Assembly (NCBI RefSeq): GCF_021290385.1
Contig: NZ_CP089928.1
Coordinates: forward strand, 1,286,501-1,350,500
Length of the DNA stretch: 64,000 nt
Direction of reading: 5' to 3'
Source: Microbulbifer sp. YPW16
GTDB taxonomy: Bacteria > Pseudomonadota > Gammaproteobacteria > Pseudomonadales > Cellvibrionaceae
Of the stretch, positions 1-9,170 are shown in pieces (within the stretch, counting starts at the first letter, position 1; each line of letters opens with the position of its first letter). The notes beneath the pieces are model-generated. The model did not search any database. It was not told where the DNA came from and saw only the letters and a program-made list of their open reading frames with translations. Both the position numbers and the translations under genes were made by a program.

Positions 1-771
1 GCCATCTGATACCCCAGGAAGGCGCGCGATGCTTATTTTTTGTGCAACTACGTACGGTAGACGCACTTTTTATGTGCAGCCAGAGTATGCAAACGTGGCA
101 GTACGGGCAATGCTTCAGGACAATTGACAAAACACCGGCCGCTTCACTGGATAATTTGTTACAGGTGAGACTGAATTTCGCGCCAAGCGTATGTTTTATT
201 ATCGCTTTTAGCGGTTTTTGAAGAGATGCCTCCTCCCAGCAAATCCGACCTCGCAATGGCGTCCGCCCAGTTGTCGGACCGACTGGTACAGGTAGCTTTC
301 ACAAACACAAACAGAGTTCACCAATTGTCAGCAAAGACACAATATTGTGAACTCCTGGCACTTACCAGTTTCGGCCAGTCTCACACCGAGCCCGGCAATG
401 GCTCGCTATTGATGAATGGGGTTTCTCAAAGGACTTGAGAAACGGCAGTCACATACTCCCGGACGCAGTATCTCTTTTCGGGCAACTTCTACCGCAGCTG
501 CCGGCTCTATCATCATTCCTCCAGGGGAGCTGTCAGCTCCTTCGACACACTCCCGTGAGCGGGGTCTCGTTTCCGGGACAGCTCCCTTGCATACCCACCA
601 GTATTGGAAAATGTTTTAACTTCCGGAACCGAATTTACTGTGTCCTGAAGTGAGGTATCCAGGAGCATATACCACCCCGGTTTTGGGGGCGCGGGGGCGC
701 GATCGCCAGCGGCGACCCCGCACCACGCGCTTTTCAATCACTCCATTTACCAATTCGGGAGAAGAATAAGA
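1..771. other. long leader without a convincing gene
   Basis: No reading frame here looks like a protein; the short overlapping frames between 226 and 653 lack recognisable sequence and good ribosome binding sites. The stretch holds an 8-bp inverted repeat GAGTTCAC (314-321) / GTGAACTC (347-354) whose inner flanks also partly pair. It also holds a near-perfect palindrome GGAGCTG-T-CAGCTCC (526-540), followed by a related GGGACAGCTCCC at about 575. These could be operators or an RNA leader for the protease gene at 772. A GC-rich palindromic tract, about 683-720, lies shortly before the protease start. Confidence 0.5.
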
Positions 772-2748
772 ATGCAATCCATTCTGAAGGGGTCTCGTCT
801 CGCCGCGCTCACTGCCGCCCTCACCCTGGGCGCAGCCTCAAGCGGCACTCTTGCGGTAACCGGCAGTAACGTCACAGATTTTTCCAATATGCCCCAGCGC
901 ATCATCGTTCAGTACAAGGACACAGCGCAGCGTGACTGGCCCGCCCGGGCCAAAGCCTATGGTGCACGGGCCAATACCAGCCTGGCCCATGTGCGCGGGC
1001 TTGCCCTGCGCGACCGGCAGGTTTACCAACTCGGCCAGCGTATGGCACCGGGGCAGCTGCAGAAGTTGATGGCAAAACTGGAAGCCGATCCCAACGTGGT
1101 GTCGGTTGAGGAAGATGCGCTGATGCAGCCACAGTTCGTGCCCAATGACACTTACTACGATCTTCAATGGCATTACTATGAGGCCACCGGCGGCATCAAC
1201 CTGCCCGCCGCCTGGGACAAGCAGACCGGCACCGGTGCCACTGTCGCGGTGCTGGATACCGGCTATGTCTACCACTCGGACCTGGACGCCAATATCCTGC
1301 CGGGCTACGACTTTATCGACGATACCTTCGTCTCCAACGATGGCGACGGTCGCGACGCCGATCCCAGTGATCCCGGCGATGCGGTTAGCTTCAGCGAGTG
1401 CGGTTTCCTGAGCCCGCCGCAGGACCAGCCCAGCAGCTGGCACGGGACCCACGTGGCCGGAACCGTTGCCGCGGTTACAGACAATGGCAAGGGCGTTGCT
1501 GGTGTAGCCTTCGATTCGAAGGTAGTGCCGGTGCGGGTACTGGGCAAATGCGGCGGCTACCTGTCCGATATCGCCGACGGTATTGTCTGGGCTTCCGGCG
1601 GCAGTGTGTCCGGCGTACCGGTGAACAGCAACCCGGCGCAGGTAATCAATATGAGCCTGGGCGGCAGTGGCTCCTGTGACTCCACCTACCAGGCGGCTAT
1701 CGATGTCGCGGTAGCCAATGGCACAACCGTTGTCGTGAGTGCCGGCAACAGCGATGCGGATGCCTCAGGTTATCGCCCGGCCAGCTGCGACAACGTCATT
1801 TCCGTAGCAGCTACCGAGCGCTTTGGTGCCCGGTCTTACTATTCCAACTACGGCTCCACTGTGGATGTAAGTGCCCCCGGAGGCGACCTGCAGTACGATT
1901 CCACCCACGGGGTGGCTTCCACCCTCAACGACGGCCAGACCAGCCCCGGTAACGAGACCTATGTTTATTACCAGGGCACCTCGATGGCAGCACCGCATGT
2001 TTCCGGTGCTGCGGCCCTGATGTATGCCACCGATAGCGGCCTCACCCCTTCCGAAGTGGAGAGCATCCTCAAGTCTACCGCGCGTCCCCTGCCCGGGGCC
2101 TGTAGCGGCGGCTGTGGTGCGGGGATTATTGATGCGAGCGCGGCGATCGACGCGGTCGGCGGCGGTGGCACCCCCACCAACCAGGCGCCGGTGGCCGGAT
2201 TCAGCTTCAGTGCCAGCGACCTGTTCGTGACCTTTACCGATTCCAGCTCTGACAGCGACGGCACCATTGTCAGCTACAGCTGGGACTTTGGTGACGGAGG
2301 CTCGTCCTCAGACCAGAACCCCACCTACACCTACAGTGCTGCGGGTACCTACTCGGTCACCCTGACCGTCACCGACGATGATGGCGCCACCGGCAACAGC
2401 ACCCAGGCTGTGACTGTCAGCGACGGCGGCACAGAGCCCACCAGCGACGGCTTCACCGCCACTGGCGTCAGCGTCGCCGCGGACGGATGGCAGTACTACA
2501 CCATCGACGTGCCGGCCGGCGCCACCAGCCTGGATGTATCAACAACCGGTGGCAGCGGCAATGCCGACCTGTACCTGCGCTTCGGGGCCGAGCCGACCCG
2601 CAGGAACTACGACTGCCGTGACGCAGGTGGTGGCAACGACGAGACCTGCACCATCAGCAACCCGGCCGCGGGCACCTGGCATATCGGCCTGAATTCCCGC
2701 CGCGGTGCCAGTGGTATGCAACTGGATGCCTACTGGTTCAGCAACTGA
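772..2748 (+). CDS. secreted S8 subtilisin-like protease with PKD and PPC domains
   Basis: A 658-residue extracellular serine endopeptidase. An N-terminal signal peptide (about residues 1-29) is followed by an I9-like propeptide (about 42-115) and a subtilisin domain. The catalytic triad is visible as Asp162 (VAVLDTGY), His224 (SSWHGTHVAG) and Ser404 (GTSMAAPHVSG). Cysteines in the catalytic domain suggest disulfides. A PKD domain follows at about 466-552 (containing YSWDFGDGG), then a bacterial pre-peptidase C-terminal (PPC) domain at about 560-655. PKD and PPC modules are typical of marine secreted proteases and may bind insoluble substrate or be removed on maturation. The start has a GGAG ribosome site 10-12 bases upstream. 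A strong terminator follows, so the gene is monocistronic. Confidence 0.93.
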   Translation: MQSILKGSRLAALTAALTLGAASSGTLAVTGSNVTDFSNMPQRIIVQYKDTAQRDWPARAKAYGARANTSLAHVRGLALRDRQVYQLGQRMAPGQLQKLMAKLEADPNVVSVEEDALMQPQFVPNDTYYDLQWHYYEATGGINLPAAWDKQTGTGATVAVLDTGYVYHSDLDANILPGYDFIDDTFVSNDGDGRDADPSDPGDAVSFSECGFLSPPQDQPSSWHGTHVAGTVAAVTDNGKGVAGVAFDSKVVPVRVLGKCGGYLSDIADGIVWASGGSVSGVPVNSNPAQVINMSLGGSGSCDSTYQAAIDVAVANGTTVVVSAGNSDADASGYRPASCDNVISVAATERFGARSYYSNYGSTVDVSAPGGDLQYDSTHGVASTLNDGQTSPGNETYVYYQGTSMAAPHVSGAAALMYATDSGLTPSEVESILKSTARPLPGACSGGCGAGIIDASAAIDAVGGGGTPTNQAPVAGFSFSASDLFVTFTDSSSDSDGTIVSYSWDFGDGGSSSDQNPTYTYSAAGTYSVTLTVTDDDGATGNSTQAVTVSDGGTEPTSDGFTATGVSVAADGWQYYTIDVPAGATSLDVSTTGGSGNADLYLRFGAEPTRRNYDCRDAGGGNDETCTISNPAAGTWHIGLNSRRGASGMQLDAYWFSN

Positions 2749-2779
2749 CAGGCCAGACTGGTAGTACATGAGACAACAA

Positions 2780-2802
2780 GGGGCGCAGGGCGCCCCTTTT
2801 TT
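2780..2802 (+). terminator. rho-independent terminator after S8 protease
   Basis: A GGGGCGC / GCGCCCC stem with a 3-base loop is followed by six T, 31 bases after the protease stop codon. Confidence 0.9.
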
Positions 2803-3012
2803 ATGGCTGCCTGCCGCTGTCCGGGAAAACGGGAGCACTGTAACAAGTCACTGCAAGGCAGTACTGCCAGGTTTCCAACCGGCGTTTGCAAACCATCAAC
2901 CAGGTTGATCCAGGTCAATATCGAGGGATCCTGCATCGGCAATATATTGGTACCAGATTGTCGAGTGTGGCCTGCGAAACCCAGGACCGGCCGCCAACAA
3001 AGGGAGAGAAAA

Positions 3013-3483
3013 ATGCTCAGCATCAAACGCACCGGGCCAAAGCGGATCGATATCGAGTTCTCGGGCGACCTGAACGGCGCAGGAATGGAGAAAGCACTCG
3101 ATGAATTCGTCGCGCTGTCCAGGGAGCTTGAAAACGGAAGGATGCTGTACCGGATCCGGGACTTTCATTTGCCAAGCTTCGGGGCCATGGTCATCAAGTT
3201 CTCACGCCTGCCGGAGTTACTCCGCGCAATGACACATTTTGAGCGTGCGGCAGTAATCACCGATGCCGACTGGATACAGACTGCCAGTGAGCTGGAGGGG
3301 AAGCTATTCCCGGGCCTGGATATCAAGGGGTTTGACCTGGATGAGGAAGACGAAGCGGAGGCCTGGTTGGCCGGCGGGTCATGCAGCCGGCATGAACAAC
3401 CAAACCGGCCGGGTAGAATATCGAAAAAAGCGAATTTACAGCCTGGGTTCAACCAAAATCCTGCTTCTCCATCCACGGAATGA
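3013..3483 (+). CDS. SpoIIAA-like (STAS-related) protein
   Basis: A 156-residue soluble protein. Residues 1-120 have the SpoIIAA-like / DUF3478 pattern: beta-rich N-terminus with IDIEFSGDL, a central amphipathic helix, then ERAAVITDADWI and a C-terminal acidic helix ending EAEAWL. Family members are usually about 120-125 residues; the extra 30 polar C-terminal residues look like readthrough into the converging neighbour. The ATG at 3013 was chosen because GGGAGAG lies just upstream; in-frame starts from 2803 would run back over the terminator. The last 35 bases overlap the 3' end of the aminotransferase gene on the other strand. Cellular role unknown; the fold suggests binding of a ligand or partner protein. 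Confidence 0.75.
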   Translation: MLSIKRTGPKRIDIEFSGDLNGAGMEKALDEFVALSRELENGRMLYRIRDFHLPSFGAMVIKFSRLPELLRAMTHFERAAVITDADWIQTASELEGKLFPGLDIKGFDLDEEDEAEAWLAGGSCSRHEQPNRPGRISKKANLQPGFNQNPASPSTE

Positions 3484-4645
3484 TCCGCTCGAACGCCCGC
3501 TCTATCTGGTCGATGGAGGTGGCATAGCTGATGCGCAGGGCGTTGCGGCAGGACTCGCCAAAAGTGTCACCGGCAATGGTACAGACACCGGTTTCCCGCA
3601 ACAGCCGCAGGGCCACGTTATTGCCGTTAACCCCTTCCGGCAGCGCCGGGAACAGGTAGAAGGCCCCGTCCGGTACATACCCCTCCAGGAACGGCGTTTC
3701 CTCCACCAGCTGTACCAGCCGATCCCGGCGCGCCTTGTAGGTGCTGATTATATCCTTGATAAAACCGCGGTCGCCGCGTAATGCGGCCACCCCGGCCCAC
3801 TGGCACGGGGTGTTGGCCACCGTGGTGGTGAACATATGGTAACGGCGCAATTTGCGGATCGCGCCCTGGCTGGCAATCAACCAGCCGATACGCATACCCG
3901 CCATACTGAATGTCTTGGAGAAACTGCTGATGATCATCACGTGGTCGAGGTCGGAACAGCAGGACAGCACGCCGGCATAGTCGCGGTCGTAAACCAGGTG
4001 ATCGTAAACCTCGTCACTGATCACGTAGATGCCCCGGTAGGCCGCTTCCTGCACGATGGTCTCCACCGTCTCCCGCGGGTAAACTGTGCCAGTGGGATTG
4101 CTGGGGGAGTTGAGCACAATCGCGTGGGTGTTGGTGTCGATCGCGTCAATCACCTCCTGCGGGTCCAGCTGGTGATTGTTCTCGGCGCGGGTGGGAATAT
4201 GCCGGACTTCGCCGCCGTTCATGCGGATCAGCGGTGCATACAGCATAAACGCGGGGTCCGGCACGATAAATTCCCGCCCCGGCGCGGACACTGCAGTCAG
4301 CGCCAGGTAGATGGCCTCGGTGGCGCCGGTGGTTACGAGGATATTCTCCGGCGTGATGGCCCTGCCGTAGCGCTCGCCATTGTACTCGGCCAGGGCCTCC
4401 AGCAGTTCCGGCAGGCCCGCATCCATGGTGTAACCGGTCTGCCCCGCCTCCAGCGCATCCACCGTGGCCTGGATCACATGGGGCGGCGCCGGCGCATCGG
4501 GCTGGCCAATGGACAGGTGGATTACGTCGTCCATGGTGGACGCCAGGTTCACCATCTTGCGGATTCCCGGCACCGGGATGGTCAGCAGTGCCGGGTTCCA
4601 GACCGGATCCTCGGATTCATAGAAATCGAAATCCAGCCGGCTCAT
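3449..4645 (-). CDS. class I/II PLP-dependent aminotransferase
   Basis: A 398-residue cytosolic fold-type I aminotransferase. Seen: the N-terminal substrate segment (IHLSIGQPDAPAP), the cofactor-binding turn TTGATEAIYLAL, the NSPSNPTG loop, an aspartate in ISDEVYDHL that contacts the PLP pyridine, the Schiff-base lysine in SSFSKTFSMAGMRIGW, and a C-terminal arginine in NALRISYA that binds substrate carboxylate. Substrate cannot be read from sequence; aspartate- or aromatic-type is likely. Its start overlaps the stop of the upstream amidase gene by four bases (ATGA), implying translational coupling and a joint role, perhaps deamidation followed by transamination. The 3' end overlaps the converging SpoIIAA-like gene by 35 bases. 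Confidence 0.9.
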   Translation of the reverse strand: MSRLDFDFYESEDPVWNPALLTIPVPGIRKMVNLASTMDDVIHLSIGQPDAPAPPHVIQATVDALEAGQTGYTMDAGLPELLEALAEYNGERYGRAITPENILVTTGATEAIYLALTAVSAPGREFIVPDPAFMLYAPLIRMNGGEVRHIPTRAENNHQLDPQEVIDAIDTNTHAIVLNSPSNPTGTVYPRETVETIVQEAAYRGIYVISDEVYDHLVYDRDYAGVLSCCSDLDHVMIISSFSKTFSMAGMRIGWLIASQGAIRKLRRYHMFTTTVANTPCQWAGVAALRGDRGFIKDIISTYKARRDRLVQLVEETPFLEGYVPDGAFYLFPALPEGVNGNNVALRLLRETGVCTIAGDTFGESCRNALRISYATSIDQIERAFERIIPWMEKQDFG

Positions 4646-6084
4646 ACCTGCACTCCAGCTTCAGCACCTTCGTGGAACAATGCCGGGCGGCGGTCGGTCA
4701 GCGGCCGCGCCAGCTGGTAGGCCTGCGCGGCGCGCAGCACCGCGGCGTCTTCGAATCGCCGCCCCACCAGCTGCAAGCCAATCGGCAGGCCGTCGCCGGC
4801 AAAACCACAGGGTACCGAGATCGCCGGCTGGCCCGTCATATTGAAGGGATAGGTATAGGGCGTCCACGAAGGCCAGCGGGTGCTGGGCCAGTCCTCTGGC
4901 ACCTCGCGCCCGGCCTTGAAGGCGGTGATCGGGAGGGTCGGGGTGAGCAGCAGGTCGTACTTGCGGTGGAAGGCCACCATGCGCTCGCACAATGCCATGC
5001 GCTCATTCACCGCCCCCAGGTAATCCAGCATTGAAAGCTGCGCCGCTTTTTCCGATACCGCCACCAGCTGCGGATCCATCTGCGCGCGCTGGCGCTTGCC
5101 CAGGTCGCGCAGGGCATTGGCGGCGCCACCGTAAAACAGGTGACCGAACGAGGCCAGGGGATCGTCAAAACCCGGGGCCACCTCCACCACCTGCGCGCCC
5201 AGTGACTGCAGTACATGGGCGGCCTCACGCACGCTTTCTTCCACTTCCTGGTCCACGCTCACATAACCCAGGGTGGCACTGAAGGCGATCTTGAGGCCCT
5301 TGAGCAATTCTTCCGGCTCGCCCTGTATCGACGCCAGGTAATCGATATTGCGGCGCGGGATGGCGTTGGTATCGCGGTCATCGGCCTCGCTCAGCACGTT
5401 CATCATCAGCGCGCAGTCGGCCACGGTCCAGGTCATGGGACCCGCGTGGGCGAGGGTCCCGAACGGGCTGGCGGGCCAGTGCGGCACCTCACCGAAGCTG
5501 GGTTTCAGGCCCACATGGCCACAGAAACCCGCGGGAATGCGAATCGAGCCGCCAGCATCGGTTCCCAGTGCCAGCGGCCCCATACCCAGTACCACCGCCG
5601 CCGAGCTGCCACCACTGGAGCCTCCGGCGGTCCTGTCGGTATGCCATGGGTTGCGGGTAACGCCGTCGATTGGGTTATCGGTTACACCTTTCCAGCCGAA
5701 TTCCGGTGTAGTGGTCTTGCCCAGGGGCACGTAACCGTTGCGGTCCAGCGCGGCCACACAGGGGGCCTGCTTGTTGAGCGTGGATTCCGGGTTGACCGTT
5801 TTCGAGCCCTTCAGGGTGGGCCACATGGGTGTGAGGAATACGTCCTTGATTGCCACCGGTACACCGTCGAGCACCCCCCGGGTCGCCCCGGATTGGTATC
5901 GCTGCTCCGAGGCACGTGCGTATTCCAGCGTGGTCTCCGGGTCCACCAGGTTATAGGCGTTCACTGCGCTGTTGCAGCGCTCAATCTGCTCCAGCAGTGC
6001 ACCGGTAACTTCCACGGGGGAAAATGACTTGTTCCGATACCCTTCCAGTAGTTGCAGGGCGGTCATACCGACGAATTCGTTCAT
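4642..6084 (-). CDS. amidase (amidase-signature family)
   Basis: A 480-residue amidase-signature hydrolase, expected to cleave a carboxamide to acid and ammonia. The Ser-cisSer-Lys triad is in place: Lys in VAIKDVF, and the two serines in the GGSSGGSSAAV signature with the following GTDAGGSIRIPA. No GatB partner is nearby and no tRNA-amidotransferase context exists, so a free-standing amidase is favoured over GatA. The start at 6084 was chosen over the ATG at 6123 because GAGAGGA lies about 8 bases upstream. It is the first gene of a two-gene operon with the aminotransferase. Substrate unknown. Confidence 0.88.
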   Translation of the reverse strand: MNEFVGMTALQLLEGYRNKSFSPVEVTGALLEQIERCNSAVNAYNLVDPETTLEYARASEQRYQSGATRGVLDGVPVAIKDVFLTPMWPTLKGSKTVNPESTLNKQAPCVAALDRNGYVPLGKTTTPEFGWKGVTDNPIDGVTRNPWHTDRTAGGSSGGSSAAVVLGMGPLALGTDAGGSIRIPAGFCGHVGLKPSFGEVPHWPASPFGTLAHAGPMTWTVADCALMMNVLSEADDRDTNAIPRRNIDYLASIQGEPEELLKGLKIAFSATLGYVSVDQEVEESVREAAHVLQSLGAQVVEVAPGFDDPLASFGHLFYGGAANALRDLGKRQRAQMDPQLVAVSEKAAQLSMLDYLGAVNERMALCERMVAFHRKYDLLLTPTLPITAFKAGREVPEDWPSTRWPSWTPYTYPFNMTGQPAISVPCGFAGDGLPIGLQLVGRRFEDAAVLRAAQAYQLARPLTDRRPALFHEGAEAGVQV

Positions 6085-6397
6085 CCGCGGATCCTCTCGC
6101 TTGTGCTTCTTCTGTATTGCCATCCAATCCTAGTACCAGTTGGCGCCAATTCGGGCGTCTTCTCGTGGACTATGGCGCCCCGATTTTCTCACTGGCATCA
6201 ACTGGGACAGGGGTACTCAAACAAGATCCCTTCCGGGGCGGGGAAATCCTCATGCATCGACTGCCGGATGCGGCATGCCCTCTCTTGCTTCTCGCCGAAT
6301 TTGTGATGCGCCTCACGATTTCCGTGTCGGCTTCAGGCTACAGACAGGATGAATGCGGTACCTTAGGCGCAGTAATCATCGCGAACGGGAAGCAATC
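6085..6397. other. divergent intergenic region
   Basis: About 310 bases between the divergent amidase and lipoprotein genes. It must contain both promoters. No strong palindrome, RNA structure or small gene was recognised. Confidence 0.5.
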
Positions 6398-7024
6398 GTG
6401 AACAAACTGATACGGATAACCTTCGCCAGCCTGCTGGCGCTGTGGCTCGGTGGCTGCGCCACCATGAGTGAAGAGGAATGCCTGGTAGCCGACTGGCACG
6501 GCATCGGGTTCGAGGACGGCGCCGCCGGCCAGCCTGTCGCCCAGCTGGGCCGGCGCCGCGAGGCCTGCGCGGAACACGGGGTGCAGCCGGATACCAGTGC
6601 CTATCGCGCCGGCCGCAACGAGGGCCTGGAGCATTACTGTACAGAAATGCGCGGGTTTCGCCTGGGCCGCGCCGGGGGCAACTACAACGGTGTGTGCCCC
6701 GCGGACCTGGAAGGGCTGTTCCTGCACGCCTATGAAGCCGGCAGGGAAATTTATGTGGCCCGCAGTGCGGTCAACAGCGTCGCCGGTGCCATCGGTGATC
6801 GCGCCGAGGAGCGCGAGCATATCCTCGACGATATCACCGGCATGAGCGCCCGCCTGATCAGTGACGAGGCTACCCGCGAGGAGCGCATCACCCTGCTGGC
6901 GGACATCGCCCGGCTGAAGGAACGCCATACCGAACTGGGTATAGAGATCGAGGACCTGGAACACGAACTGGCATTGCGCGAGGCGGAGTACCAGGAGGTC
7001 CAGCGCCGCTCGCCCTACCGGTAA
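6398..7024 (+). CDS. DUF2799-type lipoprotein with C-terminal coiled coil
   Basis: A 208-residue predicted outer-membrane or periplasmic lipoprotein. It starts with GTG at 6398, preceded by GGGAAG; the signal peptide ends in a lipobox (LWLGGCATM), so lipidation is expected at the cysteine about residue 20. The middle part carries the DUF2799 pattern: CLVADWHGIGFEDGAAG, then YRAGRNEGLEHYC, and a cysteine/glycine-rich RLGRAGGNYNGVCP. Residues from about 140 on are charged and helical with heptad-like leucines, likely a coiled coil. Function is unknown for the family; it may respond to envelope conditions. Divergent from the amidase operon. Confidence 0.75.
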   Translation: MNKLIRITFASLLALWLGGCATMSEEECLVADWHGIGFEDGAAGQPVAQLGRRREACAEHGVQPDTSAYRAGRNEGLEHYCTEMRGFRLGRAGGNYNGVCPADLEGLFLHAYEAGREIYVARSAVNSVAGAIGDRAEEREHILDDITGMSARLISDEATREERITLLADIARLKERHTELGIEIEDLEHELALREAEYQEVQRRSPYR

Positions 7025-7061
7025 ACGCCCAACTGCCGGGGAAGCCTGCCGCAGTAACCCG

Positions 7062-7640
7062 TTACTTCAGCAGGCCATCCTCGGCCGCTCCCCGCAGGCG
7101 CTTTTCCATCTCCTCCCAGAGCGCCCTGCTGCCCAGGGCGATGCGGCTGTTCAAATCCATCACGCGCTCTTTCGATACCTGGTGCTTGCGCCAGGAGTGG
7201 CCGCCGCCATGCAGGTTGTGGAGCAGCGGCGGCACCCGGTCCACGGCGCGGGCAAAGCGGGCATCGGCGGTGGCGCCCTCCTCAAACTCCTCCCACAGGC
7301 GAAAGTATTCGTCCCCGCGCCCCTCCGGCAACAGGTCCAGCAGCCGGCGGACACCGGCTGCCTCACGGCTTTTCTGCTCGGCAGTTTCACTGGCATAAAT
7401 GATCTTGTCACCGGCATCGATCTCACCCAGGTCATGAATCAGCAGCATGCGGATCACCCGGTCGATATCGATCGGATCGTCGGCATAATCCTTCAGCATC
7501 AGTGCAGACAGGCAGACGTGCCAGCTGTGCTCGGCAGAATTCTCGTAGCGCTCCAGGCCCACCGGGCGAGTCTTGCGCGTAACGCTTTTCAGTTTTTCGA
7601 TCTCAACAATAAAGTCGAGGACACGTTCTATCGCATGCAT
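7062..7640 (-). CDS. HD-domain hydrolase (YfbR/HDDC2-like)
   Basis: A 192-residue cytosolic HD phosphohydrolase. The metal-binding set is visible: His in SAEHSWHV, the HD pair in LLIHDLGEIDAGD, and a later Asp in RAVDRVPPLLHN. Close families (YfbR, HDDC2) dephosphorylate deoxynucleoside 5'-monophosphates; that substrate is inferred. It is the last gene of a tight minus-strand run (Ldh-type dehydrogenase, GFA protein, HD protein) with gaps of about 10 bases, so probably one transcript. Confidence 0.8.
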   Translation of the reverse strand: MHAIERVLDFIVEIEKLKSVTRKTRPVGLERYENSAEHSWHVCLSALMLKDYADDPIDIDRVIRMLLIHDLGEIDAGDKIIYASETAEQKSREAAGVRRLLDLLPEGRGDEYFRLWEEFEEGATADARFARAVDRVPPLLHNLHGGGHSWRKHQVSKERVMDLNSRIALGSRALWEEMEKRLRGAAEDGLLK

Positions 7641-7651
7641 CCAGTCAGCCT

Positions 7652-8053
7652 TTACCTGTCTGCGGGGTGGTTGACACCGTCATTGGTGGGTACTTCCTCC
7701 AGGTCCGCCGGGTTTACCCCGTCGAGGCAACCGACATTAAAACCATACTCTCCCGGGCTGGAACGCCGCTGGTGATGGGTGTAAATGCCGCAACGGCCAC
7801 AGAAATAATGCCTCGCCGTGCGGGTGTTGAACTGGTAGAGGCGCAGGTCCGCCTCACCCTTGCGGATGCGGATTGCGGCCAGGGGTACCGAAGCCATGAT
7901 GGCCCCGCGGCGGCGGCACAGGGAGCAGTCGCAACGCCGCGGGTCCACGACCCCATCCGGTAACTGCAATTCCAGTTCAACCGCGCCGCAATGGCAGCGG
8001 GCAAGATGGACAGGGTTGATTGCTGTTCCACCAATAGACCTGATCATTTTCAT
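7652..8053 (-). CDS. GFA-family zinc protein
   Basis: A 133-residue glutathione-dependent formaldehyde-activating (GFA/CENP-V) family protein. It has the zinc-binding cysteines in order: RCHCGAVEL, then RRCDCSLCRRRGA, and the pair in YFCGRCGIYTHH. Family members are often annotated as S-(hydroxymethyl)glutathione synthases, but that activity is doubtful for many, so only the family is called. The start has GAGGAG just upstream, and the gene begins 9 bases after the stop of the upstream Ldh-type gene. Confidence 0.85.
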   Translation of the reverse strand: MKMIRSIGGTAINPVHLARCHCGAVELELQLPDGVVDPRRCDCSLCRRRGAIMASVPLAAIRIRKGEADLRLYQFNTRTARHYFCGRCGIYTHHQRRSSPGEYGFNVGCLDGVNPADLEEVPTNDGVNHPADR

Positions 8054-8062
8054 GCCTGCTCC

Positions 8063-9118
8063 TCAGGCAATGGGCTCCGGTATGGCGACACCGAGTTTTT
8101 CCGCCCAGGGCCGGATATCCTCCATGATCGACGGGTAAAGTGATACCCCATCGCGCAGCTGCTCAGTCCGCGCGTGCCAGGCACGCTGGCCCGGCACCCG
8201 AACCTCCCCGCCCCCGTCACTGGGATTGTTTTCCCACAAGTGACACAGGGCTCGGGTCTGGCGCAAGAAGTCGGACTGCGGCCCGAAGGCACGCGGATCA
8301 ATTATCTGCAGGAACACCGAGTTGGCCTCATCGTCACCACTGGCAGTCTCGTCGGCGCGGCCGTAACCACCCAGCCCCATGGACAGGACTTCCAGCATTG
8401 CGCTAAGGGCAGCACCTTTGTAACCGTGGTCGGCACCGCCCACCGGCAGGATGCTGCCACCATCCTGGAATGCCGCCGGGTCATCGGACAAGCGGCCTTC
8501 ACTGTCTTTCAGGCAGGCCTGGGGCATCTTCCTGCCCTCGCGCGCGGCGCGGGCCACGTAACCGCCGGCCGTCACCGACATACTGATATCAAACAGGAGC
8601 GGGTACTCCCCGGCAGGTGCGGCAAACGCCAGCGGGTTGGCAGAAAACAGGGGCGCGCGCCCTCCCTGGGGCGAGACGGTATTCTCCGCCGGGGTGGAGC
8701 AGGTGAGAATAGCCACGCAACCCGCCTCGATCACCGGCGGCAGGTAGGCTGCCAGGCAGGCAATATGCTGGCTGCGGCGAATGGTCGCGGTCACCACGCC
8801 GTGTTCCTCGACCCGCTGCAGTGCGAGGCCGACGGCCTGTGAGAGCACCCAGGGACCCGGCAGGAAATTCGCATCCCAGTTGAAGCAGTTGCCACGATCA
8901 GACAGCTCCACCGGCTCCCCTTTCGCCCGGGATTCACCGCTCTGCAGCCAATCCAGGTTGTGCGGCACCCGGTTGAGGCCGTGGGTAGTGAATCCCAGCA
9001 GGTCTGCCTGCAGGAAGATATTGGCCATTACCGCGGCGCGTTCCTGCGCCAGTCCCGCTGCCTGGAACAGCCGGGTGGCGAATTCATGAAGTTCGGCGGC
9101 GGAGTAGCGGGTGTCCAT
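8063..9118 (-). CDS. Ldh family (malate/L-lactate-type) NAD(P)-dependent oxidoreductase
   Basis: A 351-residue member of the YlbC/YbiC/ComC Ldh2 family, whose members oxidise 2-hydroxy acids such as malate, L-lactate, ureidoglycolate or sulfolactate with NAD(P). Seen: the N-terminal domain with FTTHGLNRVPHNL (typically D/S-x-x-GH-G-x-x-R-x-P) and the nucleotide-binding stretch with NPLAFAAP. The start at 9118 was chosen over 9136 because CAGGAGC sits just upstream. First gene of the run with the GFA and HD genes. Substrate unknown. Confidence 0.83.
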   Translation of the reverse strand: MDTRYSAAELHEFATRLFQAAGLAQERAAVMANIFLQADLLGFTTHGLNRVPHNLDWLQSGESRAKGEPVELSDRGNCFNWDANFLPGPWVLSQAVGLALQRVEEHGVVTATIRRSQHIACLAAYLPPVIEAGCVAILTCSTPAENTVSPQGGRAPLFSANPLAFAAPAGEYPLLFDISMSVTAGGYVARAAREGRKMPQACLKDSEGRLSDDPAAFQDGGSILPVGGADHGYKGAALSAMLEVLSMGLGGYGRADETASGDDEANSVFLQIIDPRAFGPQSDFLRQTRALCHLWENNPSDGGGEVRVPGQRAWHARTEQLRDGVSLYPSIMEDIRPWAEKLGVAIPEPIA

Positions 9119-9170
9119 GGAATGCTCCTGTTTCATTTATACGGGTTAATCAATGTAGTCGCCCCGACCG

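Noticed and set aside
226..653. Small overlapping frames in the protease leader
   Set aside because: No ribosome sites, no similarity to known small proteins, and they overlap one another in different frames.
3263..3781. A 172-codon plus-strand frame overlapping the SpoIIAA-like gene and aminotransferase
   Set aside because: It is out of frame with both supported genes and shows no domain.
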